Of a stretch of 64,000 nt of DNA, positions 51,242-59,745 are shown piece after piece (the stretch's first letter is position 1; each line of letters opens with the position of its first letter). Made by a program: the position numbers and the translations under genes. Source of the DNA: Laceyella tengchongensis (GTDB lineage Bacteria; Bacillota; Bacilli; Thermoactinomycetales; Thermoactinomycetaceae). The stretch covers positions 62,001 through 126,000 of the forward strand of contig NZ_FXTU01000003.1 of assembly GCF_900182735.1 (NCBI RefSeq), written 5' to 3'. The notes under the pieces are model-generated. The model worked only from the letters and a program-made list of their open reading frames with translations. It did not search any database and was not told where the DNA came from.

Positions 51242-51284
51242 CTATTTATAACTGTATATTTTACACGTATCTCGGACTTAACCC
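51242..51284 (-). repeat. Tn3 terminal inverted repeat, right
   Basis: Read on the minus strand it begins GGGTTAAGTCCGAGATACGT and matches the left end. The AAATA duplication follows at 51285-51289. Confidence 0.9.
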
Positions 51285-51317
51285 AAATAGGACAATGTTT
51301 TATTAAGTCCTAAAGTA

Positions 51318-51358
51318 TTCAACACCCATGATGCTTCATGTTTAGCAAATGGGTGTTT
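51318..51358 (+). terminator. Displaced terminator of the serine hydrolase gene
   Basis: AACACCCAT pairs with ATGGGTGTT, followed by TTT. Before the transposon entered, it lay about 30 bases after the serine hydrolase stop codon. Confidence 0.7.
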
Positions 51359-51723
51359 TTAAAAAAGATGACAGCTTTGTCTGAGGGGAAATCTTGTTAA
51401 GGTTTGCGATAACGATCTGTATACACAACCCAATTCTTAAGGGGGTATGCAGGTAAGGAGAGACTTCCACCGCGGGGGAGGGAGCGTAACATCCAACTGC
51501 TAGGCAATGCGTGTTTGAGTTGAATCAGGGTATTAGACAGCCGAGGGGTGTTTAGACCTTCGATACAGGTTCGTTATCAGGGGCTTTAACGGAATAAAAA
51601 AGCGCTCATTCTTCATCAATGTAAACAAGTTTGCTACACAAACAAAACAAACCCAAAAATAAAGCCTAATCAGCATCAAGTAATCCATTCCCTATATAAC
51701 AATCAACTTTTTACTTTTTAGAC
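51359..51723. other. Intergenic region right of the transposon
   Basis: No coding frame is supported. It contains copy 4 of the dispersed GTTTG-type motif at 51622-51646. The segment around 51460-51560 (CCGCGGGGGAGGGAGCG and nearby) is GC-richer than its surroundings and may be a remnant of another element. Confidence 0.35.
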
Positions 51724-51755
51724 TTGACCCTCACGCATGCGTGATACCCCATAAT
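51724..51755 (+). promoter_or_regulatory. MerR-type promoter
   Basis: TTGACC and CATAAT are separated by an unusually long 20-bp spacer that contains the palindrome TCACGCATGCGTGA. This geometry is typical of promoters activated by MerR-family proteins. Confidence 0.65.
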
Positions 51756-51761
51756 CTTGTT

Positions 51762-52140
51762 GTGTTCAGCACAGGTGAATTGGCGACAAGCAAACATTAG
51801 CAAACGTACGCTTCATTATTACGATAGATTGGATTATTGAAGCCAACGCGGGTGGATGACAAGAATTACCGCTATTATGATCAAAGTGCGTTATTGAAGT
51901 TGCAAGAGATACGGCTGTTAAAGTCGATATCGGCTTCGCATTGCGACAAATCAAACAAATGATGGACCTATCGACATTGCTACGGACAAAGAGTTGTGGA
52001 TTCAATCATTGCAGAAACAAATTAGGCTGGTTCAAAAAGAAAAACTTATGCGGAAGCAATATTATTTGCAATCAACTGATACCGCGGTACATGAATACAC
52101 AGATGGGATGGTTGGTATCTTAACTCAAATATATTCTTGA
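51762..52140 (+). pseudogene. MerR-family transcriptional regulator, degenerate
   Basis: Pieces of one MerR protein appear in three frames: FSTGELATSKH, then QANISKRTLHYYDRLDY, then LLKPTRVDDKNYRYYDQSAL with KLQEIRLLK, then IGFALRQIKQMMD and a C-terminal coiled coil with QSLQKQIRLVQKEKL. At least three frameshifts break it, so no functional protein is made. The promoter in front remains well preserved. Confidence 0.8.
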
Positions 52141-52245
52141 ATCTTTTGGTTTTGGTCACATCACCTTCACATTTTACAAAAGGGCGAAACCGGTCAATAT
52201 ATGGTATGATGGCATTGAATATGATTGGGACGGAGGTTTTGTTCC

Positions 52246-53103
52246 ATGTCAAGTCAAGAGTTCTTTCAGGTGTATGGGTATTGGAGTAACTGGGATTACA
52301 AATTGAACCTTGTATTCCTGGCGATCGGAATGCTGTACGTTTGGTTAACGGGCCCGTTTAGAAAGCGTTTCAAAGATGCGGAGCCGGTGCCCGGATGGAA
52401 GAAGTTCTGTTTTCTCAGCGGATTGATTATTTATTTCTTTGCGTTGGGAAGTCCGCTTAATCTGATGGCGCATGAACTGTTCAGCATGCACATGATGCAA
52501 ATGTCGTTTTTATATTTTGCTGTGCCGCCTTTGTTGCTGTTGGGCATGCCTGCTTACTTATTGCGGCCTGTCGTTAATCTGAAAGTCGTGCGCGGCATCA
52601 TCCGTTTCTTCACCAAACCATTATTCTCTGTGTTTTTCTTTAACGGGTTGATATCTTTTTATCACGTGCCTGTGGTTTTTGACAAGATCATGAAAGAACA
52701 CCTATTGCACGACCTATCGCACGGTATCTTGTTGTTTGCAGCATTATGCATGTGGTGGCCGATCATCGGACCAATTCCGGAATGGGATCGCATCAAACCG
52801 ATCCCCAAATTGGGGTTAATCTTCGCTAACGGCATTTTGCTCACCCCGGCTTGTGCGATGATTACTTTCACTGATGTTGTCTTGTTCCAATCTTACATGG
52901 ATATGTCACAAGTATTTCCGGTGATGAGTCCTATTCACGATCAACAGCTGGGTGGCGTCATCATGAAGATCATGCAGGAGATCGTTTATATCACAGCAAT
53001 CGGCTTGGTGTTCCTGAAATGGCTTAGACAAGAAAGAGCCAAAGATGAAGCCGAATTGCGTGAGTGGCAACAACAGAATCAGATGAAGCTTAGAGAATCT
53101 TGA
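52246..53103 (+). CDS. ctaG: Cytochrome c oxidase assembly factor CtaG
   Basis: A 285-residue membrane protein with seven helices of the caa3_CtaG family, required for assembly of the caa3 oxidase CuA/CuB centres in Bacillus. Conserved His/Met-rich segments are visible: LMAHELFSMHMMQMSFLYF, HDLSHGILLFAALCMWWPI and SPIHDQQLGG. GGAGG precedes ATG 52246. An extension to 52225 lacks a site. A cytochrome c lipoprotein gene follows 17 bases later. The other cta genes are not in this window. Confidence 0.92.
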   Translation: MSSQEFFQVYGYWSNWDYKLNLVFLAIGMLYVWLTGPFRKRFKDAEPVPGWKKFCFLSGLIIYFFALGSPLNLMAHELFSMHMMQMSFLYFAVPPLLLLGMPAYLLRPVVNLKVVRGIIRFFTKPLFSVFFFNGLISFYHVPVVFDKIMKEHLLHDLSHGILLFAALCMWWPIIGPIPEWDRIKPIPKLGLIFANGILLTPACAMITFTDVVLFQSYMDMSQVFPVMSPIHDQQLGGVIMKIMQEIVYITAIGLVFLKWLRQERAKDEAELREWQQQNQMKLRES

Positions 53104-53120
53104 TAGTGGTGGTGTAACGC

Positions 53121-53450
53121 ATGCACAAGGTTGGAAGCGCCTCTCTGGCGTGCTTGTTTTTGCTTCTCGCCACTACGGCTTGCCAAAACGCAGAGGCCCC
53201 AGGCCAAGGGACGTCGTCGACGACTGAAACGGCAGGTCCGCAAGACATTTATCAGCGGCACTGCGCCAACTGCCATGGCGGGAACTTGCAAGGCGGATTT
53301 GGCCCAGCATTGAAAAAAGTGGGGGCCAAATACGACAAAGATGAGATTCTCCAGATCATTCAAAAGGGAAAAGGCAATATGCCGTCACAAGACTATGTGA
53401 GCAAACAAGATCAAGCGACCCTGGCCCAATGGCTATCCGAACAGAAGTAA
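53121..53450 (+). CDS. cccB: Membrane-anchored lipoprotein cytochrome c (c551-like)
   Basis: The 109-residue protein has a signal peptide ending in a lipobox-like LATTAC and a heme-binding motif CANCH. The sixth-ligand Met lies in GNMPSQDYVS. Small lipoprotein cytochromes of this kind (CccB/c551 of Bacillus) carry electrons on the outer face of the membrane to the terminal oxidase. It is co-directional with ctaG and probably in its operon. Confidence 0.88.
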   Translation: MHKVGSASLACLFLLLATTACQNAEAPGQGTSSTTETAGPQDIYQRHCANCHGGNLQGGFGPALKKVGAKYDKDEILQIIQKGKGNMPSQDYVSKQDQATLAQWLSEQK

Positions 53451-53452
53451 AA

Positions 53453-53489
53453 GCAAGGCATCCATTTTGCGGATGCCTTGCTTTTTTGC
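53453..53489 (+). terminator. Terminator after the cytochrome c gene
   Basis: GCAAGGCATCC pairs with GGATGCCTTGC, then TTTTTT. Confidence 0.88.
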
Positions 53490-53551
53490 TTCGTGACCGA
53501 TTCATGCCATAGAGAATATAGTAAAGTTAAAAATGAATATGGAGTTCGCTT

Positions 53552-54403
53552 ATGACACATCAACAACAACTTGTTTGCCAACACAGTTTGTCTTCATTGT
53601 TGCCTGAACCGTGTTGTGCGCGATTTCCGGAACTGCCCGAACAAAGGGGGGGACGCACGTTTCTGCTCAATCCGTCTGTTGAAGAGTTGCGTTCCTTGCC
53701 TGAACACCATAAACCGATCATTGCTTATGACATATTGCCATCCCCAGACGCATATCCGTTCTTGCGTGAACGCACCGTGTGGGTTCCTTCCCATGCTTTT
53801 CGGCATCATTTCCAATTACGACAAATCTCGGCCGATGTGAGGTATCCTGTTCCCCGCGCCGTTCCATTTTTGATTCAACGTAAAAAAAAGATGAAACAGC
53901 ATTTGGGTGCATTAGGACAAAAGTTGTTATGGATAGATGATCGCTTAATACCGCATGCAGAGAAAACAGCTCTTTTGGATACATTGCGGCTGATATGCCG
54001 TTTGTCCCCCCAGTTGAAGGTCATGTGGGTCACTGATCGGAAAGAAACCAAACACCAGCACATCCGGTTTGTTCCTCCTAGCAAAGCGGATCATCTTGCG
54101 TTGTGGCAGGGAGCAGATCTCACATTGACAATGGGTTCAGCCGAGTGTTCATTTGCAGCCTTTCATGTGCAATGTCTCCATGCAGGTATTGTCGTGTTAA
54201 CGGATAACCAGGGAGACCATGGGGAGTGGATTCGCCACCAATATACCGGTTTGGTGCTCAATCCCAAATTCCTCAACAAAGAACTGCGTCATTATTTGCC
54301 GATGTTGGTGAACAATCCCGATTGGCTGTTCGGTCTTAAAAAAAACGGGCAATCTTTGGTGCATAAGACCTTGAAAACAAGCGAGGCGACCGACAATGAG
54401 TGA
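53552..54403 (+). CDS. Probable glycosyltransferase-like protein (GT-B type C-terminal half)
   Basis: This 283-residue protein is not firmly recognised. The second half looks like the nucleotide-sugar-binding domain of GT-B enzymes: a GADLTLTMGSAECSFAAFHVQCLHAGIVVL segment with an ADL-type motif, followed by a G-x-x-G-E-type end NQGDHGEWIRHQYTGLVL. The first half lacks a clear domain. It overlaps the next glycosyltransferase gene by 8 bases, so the two probably act together, perhaps on a spore or surface glycan. Confidence 0.6.
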   Translation: MTHQQQLVCQHSLSSLLPEPCCARFPELPEQRGGRTFLLNPSVEELRSLPEHHKPIIAYDILPSPDAYPFLRERTVWVPSHAFRHHFQLRQISADVRYPVPRAVPFLIQRKKKMKQHLGALGQKLLWIDDRLIPHAEKTALLDTLRLICRLSPQLKVMWVTDRKETKHQHIRFVPPSKADHLALWQGADLTLTMGSAECSFAAFHVQCLHAGIVVLTDNQGDHGEWIRHQYTGLVLNPKFLNKELRHYLPMLVNNPDWLFGLKKNGQSLVHKTLKTSEATDNE

Positions 54404-55154
54404 GCCTTGTGTAGTTAGCGTGATTATGCCCACCAGGAACCGTTGGGAAAGTGCATGGCGGTGCATTCATAACCTAAGCCGCTATACCGAAGAGCGTTAT
54501 GAGATCATATTGGTTGATAATGCCTCTGATTTCATCCCGGATTATATCTTAAAACGAGATGACCTTTATTTTATTCGCAATGGATGGGACAGGGGAGAAG
54601 TGGCAGCCATCAACCAAGGGATGAAAAAAGCATCGGGTGAATACATCGTCTGGTTGAAGCAGAGGGCAGTGCCTTCACATCGTTGGTTGACCCAGATGAT
54701 CAGAGTGCTTAAAGAGACACCCGCGGCCGGCATGGTCGGACCGATGACCAATCGGGGATTGGAAGAGCAACGTTTGCCTGTTCCATTTCAAGCGTTAAGC
54801 AAAATCCATCGCTTTAGCAACCAGTACAACCACAGTGACCCGCGTCACTGGAAAGAAGTGTCCCGTCTCCAATCTTTTTGTTGTGTCCTGCCGCGGGCTG
54901 TCGTGGAAGAAGTGGGTGAATTGGATGAGTGGTTTGGCATGGGAAGCCATGAAGTGGACGATTATGGCGTTCGGCTCAAACAAGCTGGGTATCGGTTGGT
55001 GGTAGCCGGGGATACGTATGTTCATCAGTTCCGCGATACAGAAAGAAACAAAGTGGACTTGCGTGAAAGAAAAAAGAGGGAATCGCAAAACCGACGGTAC
55101 TTCATACACAAGTGGGGAAGTGATGTGTTTGAAGCGGCTGACGCGAGAAGGTGA
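54396..55154 (+). CDS. Family 2 glycosyltransferase, possibly lacking the DxD metal motif
   Basis: The 252-residue GT-A protein starts with VSVIMPTRNRWESAWRCIHN and EIILVDNAS, as in GT2 enzymes. It continues with GEVAAINQGMKKASGEYIVWL. The position that normally carries N-D-D/DxD reads KQRAVPS, so metal and sugar-nucleotide binding may be lost. ELDEWFGMGSHEVDDYGVRLKQAGYRLVVAGDTYVHQF is the typical acceptor-side region. ATG overlaps the preceding gene. It may be a non-catalytic partner of the upstream protein. Confidence 0.82.
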   Translation: MSEPCVVSVIMPTRNRWESAWRCIHNLSRYTEERYEIILVDNASDFIPDYILKRDDLYFIRNGWDRGEVAAINQGMKKASGEYIVWLKQRAVPSHRWLTQMIRVLKETPAAGMVGPMTNRGLEEQRLPVPFQALSKIHRFSNQYNHSDPRHWKEVSRLQSFCCVLPRAVVEEVGELDEWFGMGSHEVDDYGVRLKQAGYRLVVAGDTYVHQFRDTERNKVDLRERKKRESQNRRYFIHKWGSDVFEAADARR

Positions 55155-55210
55155 AGAGGAAACATCCGTCGGATAAAAGTAGTAGTGTGCGGCAAAGAAA
55201 CGATCTCAAT

Positions 55211-55768
55211 TCAAATGCGGACGCTGGATTCTTCCAGCATTTTTTTTATGGTGTGATACGCAGAGGATAAAGCGGGGAGATCGCCGTAACGGATGATCAG
55301 ATGGCATGGTTTTTGTTGCCCACGTATTTTATAGCAGACATTGGTGTTGAACTTATGCGCCTTTGTCGGGACATGTTGCCAAAGCCATAGGATGTCTTCC
55401 TGCATATAGTCAAGCGAAGTGACAAAACCAATTCCGCAGTATTCCAAATACACTTTGCACTCATCCACTCCCTCATGATGCATGACCGACACGTAATATT
55501 CTACCGCTCGGGGCGGAAACCCCAGCGCCAATCCCACTTCCCGATGGTAAGCAGGGGAGTCGGGAAGGAGGAGGTGTGTTTGTTCCAAAAAACGGTGTTT
55601 GTTGGCCTCCGTTTGAAAATATAAGAGCTGGTCCATCTGATGCAGGCGGACGCCGACACTTGGATAAGAAGCCAACTTCAATGATTCAACTGCATGATAC
55701 GATTGGTAGTGCGGATTGGTGAGCAAGGCTGGTTTGAAACCGCGCAAAAAAGATTCAATATCTTTCAT
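55211..55768 (-). CDS. Conserved hypothetical protein
   Basis: A 185-residue soluble protein. The phrase HREVGLALGFPPRAVEYYV loosely recalls the E-x-G-x-x-LG-x-P signature of DUF3793 proteins, but the rest (YLEYCGIGFVTSLDYMQEDI, HLIIRYGDLPALSSAYHTI) does not let me confirm this. GGAGA precedes the ATG. It stands alone between a glycosyltransferase operon and the EamA gene. Confidence 0.6.
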   Translation of the reverse strand: MKDIESFLRGFKPALLTNPHYQSYHAVESLKLASYPSVGVRLHQMDQLLYFQTEANKHRFLEQTHLLLPDSPAYHREVGLALGFPPRAVEYYVSVMHHEGVDECKVYLEYCGIGFVTSLDYMQEDILWLWQHVPTKAHKFNTNVCYKIRGQQKPCHLIIRYGDLPALSSAYHTIKKMLEESSVRI

Positions 55769-55885
55769 GCCACGTTCTCCTTTCGCTGTGTGAAAAGATT
55801 CAACCTCAAATATTTATACCCTCATCCCGAAATTCCTTTTCATCATTTTCAATTTTTGTAATTAACAGGAGTTGAATATCAGTGT

Positions 55886-55924
55886 TGTAAAAAGCCTTAG
55901 CCGCAAGGGGACTAAGGCTTTTCG
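55886..55924. terminator. Terminator after the EamA transporter gene
   Basis: AAAAGCCTTAG pairs with CTAAGGCTTTT on both strands. Confidence 0.8.
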
Positions 55925-55926
55925 AC

Positions 55927-56820
55927 TTAAGCTGCATGATCGTCTGTAGCTTTTTTTCGCTTGGACAGGGGTAAGTTGGAGAAGAAGAGGACACTGACCA
56001 AGATGAGGAGCATCCCAATGACGGTACCTGTTGTCATCGGCTCATCCAGAAACATCATGCCCCAGATCACACCAAAGGCTGGCACCAGCATAGTCACATA
56101 ATTGGTTTGTGTTGGCCCGACATCCCGGAGCAACCTGAAATACAGCAAGTAGGCGAACGCAGTGGACAAGATCGCCAATGCCAAGATAGAGAGAGTGACT
56201 GGAAGGGATGGGAGTTTAGCAGGGACATCCATGGTTGCAAAAGGCAGGATGCATGCTGTGGCTCCCAATAACTGCCCGATTGACAGGGATAAGGGCGATA
56301 CGTCAAACGTTTTTTTGGCGTAGGTTGAGCCCAAGCCGTAAAAAAGCGCTGCGAGAAGTGAAGCGGAAATAGCCAAGACAGTGGCCAAGTTTAATTCCAT
56401 GGGTGACCAACCGACAAGAACACAGACACCGATGAAGCCAATCAGAAGTCCCAAAACCTTCTGAACCGTGAACATTTCCTTTAACCACACCCGCGCGACC
56501 ACCGCAGTGAACAGGGGAGTCGTTGCGTTTAATATCGCGGCGAAAGAGGATGTGATATGGACTTCAGCGTAAGAAATCAAGACAAAGGGAAGGACTGTGT
56601 TTATGAGACCAAGCAAATAATACTTCGCATGATCTTTTTTTATGGAAAAGGGAATCTTCAACAAAAAAGCATAAGCAAGTAGGGTCAATAAGGCGATCCC
56701 CACACGCAACCAAACCAAAAAGACAGGTCCCACCTCCGAGACCGCCACACGGATGTAAAGAAAAGAAGCCCCCCACAATGCGGCTAGCGCCAATAGGATC
56801 CCTAAGTTTTTTAAGCTCAT
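55927..56820 (-). CDS. EamA/DMT family transporter
   Basis: The 297-residue membrane protein has ten helices arranged as two EamA repeats, the first with ALWGASFLYIRVAVSEVGP and the second with SLLAALFYGLGSTYAKKTF. The basic C-terminus (KRKK) faces the cytosol. Members export amino acids, metabolites or drugs, and the substrate cannot be predicted. It is monocistronic with a terminator directly after. Confidence 0.87.
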   Translation of the reverse strand: MSLKNLGILLALAALWGASFLYIRVAVSEVGPVFLVWLRVGIALLTLLAYAFLLKIPFSIKKDHAKYYLLGLINTVLPFVLISYAEVHITSSFAAILNATTPLFTAVVARVWLKEMFTVQKVLGLLIGFIGVCVLVGWSPMELNLATVLAISASLLAALFYGLGSTYAKKTFDVSPLSLSIGQLLGATACILPFATMDVPAKLPSLPVTLSILALAILSTAFAYLLYFRLLRDVGPTQTNYVTMLVPAFGVIWGMMFLDEPMTTGTVIGMLLILVSVLFFSNLPLSKRKKATDDHAA

Positions 56821-56896
56821 CTCAGTCTAACCTTTCTGTACACGAAATGTCTTTCTTTTATAGTTTAATCAAAACCGTCGCCTCTTTACAGGGGGA

Positions 56897-56927
56897 AAAT
56901 AAAAAAACCGGGACCAAGCCCGGTAGG
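56897..56927 (-). terminator. Terminator after the PHP gene
   Basis: Read left, ACCGGG-CTTGG-CCCGGT is followed by TTTTTTTA. Confidence 0.85.
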
Positions 56928-56934
56928 TCAAAAC

Positions 56935-57723
56935 TCATATTAAAAAGCGCCCCAAAGGATGGGCGTCATGGTGAAAATCGGAACCGCCCGTGACGAAGAG
57001 ATGATGCTTCTCAGCGAGACGAATCAGTTTGTTGACATCCCGCAGACGGTGTTCACGGTGCCAGACTTCCAGTCCATCCAACCCCAATGCGATCATCTCC
57101 TCAATATGGGTCGGGTTTTTAAAGCAATAAGGATGGGCGAGAACGGCGACTCCACCGGCGTCATGAATCATCTGGATGCCCTCTTCTAACGAAAGTCCTG
57201 TCAAATCAACGCAAGCGGGTCGGCCGTCACCTAAGTAATGCCGAAAAACATCACGCACACTGTAGAGATAGCCTTTGGCAACGATTGCTTTTGCAATATG
57301 GGGGCGGGTGATAACACTGTTGCCGCTGTATTGGCGAACATCTTCCATGGTGATCGGCATGTTGAACTGGCGGAATTTATCGATAATGCGTCTGGCCCGC
57401 TCGTTCCGTTCTTCATGGAGAATGCGCAACTGCTGTTGCATTTGGTGTAAATCCCGCAAGTTATAACCCAATACATCCACATTATATTTTCGCCAACGCG
57501 TACGGATCTCCACACCAGGAATCACTGTCAGCGAGGTGGATTGGCTGGCGGCCATCGCTTCAGCAACACCGGCCACTGTATCGTGATCGGTGATGGCGAT
57601 GGTTTGCAAGCCGATCGCGGATGCTTTTTCCACCACTTCAGCGGGCGTAAACACGCCATCTGAAGCACAAGTGTGAATATGCAGATCAAATGTTCCAGGT
57701 TCGAGATCGTTGATGATGTTCAT
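56935..57723 (-). CDS. PHP-domain phosphatase (3',5'-nucleoside bisphosphate phosphatase type)
   Basis: A protein of about 262 residues of the YciV/RnaAM-like PHP family. Metal ligands are visible in FDLHIHTCASDG, TDHD, PGVEIR, HIAKAIV and AHPY, and the C-terminal GGSDFHHDAHPLG. The family removes the 3' phosphate from pAp-like nucleotides or trims RNA ends. ATG 57723 has AAAGGAGG 5 bases upstream. An upstream ATG at 57786 also has a plausible AAGGA site and would add 21 residues. Confidence 0.85.
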   Translation of the reverse strand: MNIINDLEPGTFDLHIHTCASDGVFTPAEVVEKASAIGLQTIAITDHDTVAGVAEAMAASQSTSLTVIPGVEIRTRWRKYNVDVLGYNLRDLHQMQQQLRILHEERNERARRIIDKFRQFNMPITMEDVRQYSGNSVITRPHIAKAIVAKGYLYSVRDVFRHYLGDGRPACVDLTGLSLEEGIQMIHDAGGVAVLAHPYCFKNPTHIEEMIALGLDGLEVWHREHRLRDVNKLIRLAEKHHLFVTGGSDFHHDAHPLGRFLI

Positions 57724-57910
57724 TATGGCCTCCTTTGGCATCTCATCAATCAGTGACTTTCGCCCTGAATCTCTTCTTGTTTTCATGTCACATTCCTTCT
57801 GGGATGTTGCTACGAAGAAGATTGGATTTTTTTACAAAAATAGCAGGAATGGATAAGAGGGTGATTGTATATTACTCTCAATAAAACAATGATCGGTGTG
57901 ATGTTGCCAT

Positions 57911-58294
57911 ATGAAAACAAGAGAGATGCTCCCAGGACATTTACTTTACGATATTTTCGACTCTGACCTGTCCGTCGACTATCTGATTGAATCGTATGAG
58001 GAGTGGCGGAAAAATTGGCGCCAGGTGCCGCATTTTGTGTCCGATTCTTTGGAATGGATCGCCGCCAAACACGGGTTTGATCAACACAGGATGAAAGATG
58101 AGAGAGAAACGGTACTTGAGTTGATCAAGGAGGAATATCCCGAAGCGTGGGCATATCTCCATCCCGATGGCTCATTTAGCAAGTATCATTATGACTATGC
58201 CTGTTCAGCTTACTGGTGTCGCTACCGATTTCGTCAACTGGGCTTGTCAGAGGAGATACCTGACGAAACCGGCGTAGACGAATCCGAAAAGTGA
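57911..58294 (+). CDS. Hypothetical protein
   Basis: This 127-residue, acidic and aromatic-rich protein (YLIESYEEWRKNWRQVPHFV, YDYACSAYWCRYRFRQLG) is not recognised. The ATG has only a weak GGTG-like site. It ends before a terminator and appears monocistronic. Composition and frame length support a real gene. Confidence 0.65.
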   Translation: MKTREMLPGHLLYDIFDSDLSVDYLIESYEEWRKNWRQVPHFVSDSLEWIAAKHGFDQHRMKDERETVLELIKEEYPEAWAYLHPDGSFSKYHYDYACSAYWCRYRFRQLGLSEEIPDETGVDESEK

Positions 58295-58332
58295 GAGCAC
58301 CGGCAATGTTGGTACCACCCGCCCATTTCTTT

Positions 58333-58377
58333 GAAAAATGACTTGAGAAACCTTTTTGGGTGACTCAAGTCATTTCA
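58333..58377 (+). terminator. Terminator
   Basis: AAATGACTTGAG pairs with CTCAAGTCATTT, then CATATTG. The stem is identical to the one at 45003-45042 inside the transposon. Confidence 0.7.
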
Positions 58378-58385
58378 TATTGTCT

Positions 58386-59191
58386 TTATTTGCTTTGAAG
58401 AATCTTTTCTGTTTCGGCGACTAGATCCCGGAGCATGTCGGCAGCTTGTCTCGTCTGATTTTCATCTTTGGAGAGCAGTGTAAAAATCTGATCCACTCTT
58501 TTTTTATAGTCAACAGGCTTGATTGCAAACTGATCAACCATCATGACCGCTTTCTTCTCATTGATGCAATATTGTTTGTTCTTGGCAAATAAAACTTGAT
58601 TCAAACTAGAAATCGCGCGAAAGCAATGTCCGGCAACATAAGAAAGGTCATCCTGATGTACAGCTTTATCCACAAACATCAGGGAAAAAGATGCTTCAAA
58701 AAGAAACCATTTCATGATGGCTTCTTGCAGAGTTTCTGGGTAAGGCTGGGTTTTCGCCTTTAATGCAGCAAGTTGATTTGTCGGGTCGGCAAGAATTTTA
58801 CAAATGGACACTTCCCCCATATACATGACATTAAGATACGCGTGAGGATGGCCTGTTTGATAATGAGCTGTAACGGAACCCTTCAGACAATCATCAATGA
58901 CTTGAGAGACTCTGTTTGTATCACGCAAAATAAAGTCAACATGATACCCTTGGATGATGAGCCACCCTCCTGCATTGACCCATGGCCCCCAGCCTCCTAA
59001 AGGCGTAACGCAATTTCGTTCAACCGAGCCACGTCAAATCCTGCTGATTCATCATAATAAATGCCGATGTCTATATCAGAATCCGGCCGATGAGTGCCGC
59101 GCGCTCTTGATCCTCCCAACACCACTCCGACGATCCCAGGAACCCCTTCTAATTTTCTCGTCACATTATCAATAATTTTTTGAGCAGTCAT
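58386..59191 (-). pseudogene. Nucleotidyltransferase-domain protein, frameshifted
   Basis: The first frame (from ATG 59191 behind AAGGAAG) holds the nucleotidyltransferase motif VVLGGSRARGTHRPDSDIDIGIYY and stops at 58996. The rest continues in another frame as GGWGPWVNAGGWLIIQGYHV, then FILRDTNRVSQVIDDCLKG, to 58386. Comparison with the usual family spacing suggests a deletion of roughly 30 bases, not a multiple of three, at the junction. The protein is thus probably dead. Family members resemble antibiotic- or toxin-type minimal nucleotidyltransferases. Confidence 0.8.
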
Positions 59192-59379
59192 CTTTGTTTC
59201 AACTTCCTTTCTAAACCTAATGGCGGATGCTGGTCTAACATCGGAGATCAGCACAGGCGATCGAGCCACCCGCCACGAAAAACTTTGTTTTGACATCTTT
59301 TTGTCAGATTTTGCCGGCAGGATTCTGTCACGTAAATGTTAAAAAATAACAAAAACAGGCGAGTAGAAAGGGAAGGGTT

Positions 59380-59745
59380 ATGAGTATAGATATTAGTCTC
59401 CAAACATTTAAGCGGGTCGAAGAAAACGCCCTGGCGGCACTCAGGCAAGGGATGACGCCCAAAGATGGCTTGCGCCGAGCCCATGCGGCCATCATGGCGG
59501 AGGGATTGAGCCAGCGGGAAGTGGACTTCTTGTTCAACTGGATCGTCAATTGCATTCTTACTGCGGATGCACGTAGATTGATTATGAATGAAGGGCATCG
59601 TCCGGAAATTAAAGAGAAATTTCGTCGCGAGTTGGGAATCGCTTGGCAAGATATGCCGATCGGGCAGGATTTATCCATCAACAAACAGTCATTGCCCCGT
59701 CTCAAACGCTATTATTTGGCGGATGAATTTCCTTATTCTTTCTGA
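59380..59745 (+). CDS. Hypothetical protein
   Basis: The 121-residue helical soluble protein (SLQTFKRVEENALAALRQGM, EGLSQREVDFLFNWIVN) is not recognised. AAAGGGAAGGG precedes the ATG. Its end overlaps the end of the convergent winged-helix gene by 13 bases. Confidence 0.7.
   Translation: MSIDISLQTFKRVEENALAALRQGMTPKDGLRRAHAAIMAEGLSQREVDFLFNWIVNCILTADARRLIMNEGHRPEIKEKFRRELGIAWQDMPIGQDLSINKQSLPRLKRYYLADEFPYSF

Larger units (their letters stand above)
40324..51284. mobile_element. Tn3-family transposon carrying cadmium and arsenic resistance (10,961 bp)
   Basis: Both ends carry the same inverted repeat, and a perfect 5-bp AAATA duplication flanks the element. Inside are tnpR with a res-like region at the left, tnpA at the right reading outward, and cargo between: a broken methyltransferase gene, cadA, cadC, a truncated tyrosine recombinase, arsI-arsR and arsR-acr3-arsC. 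A 65-bp inverted repeat pair brackets the cad part. The element is structurally complete, although tnpA has a frameshift near its 5' end. Confidence 0.92.
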
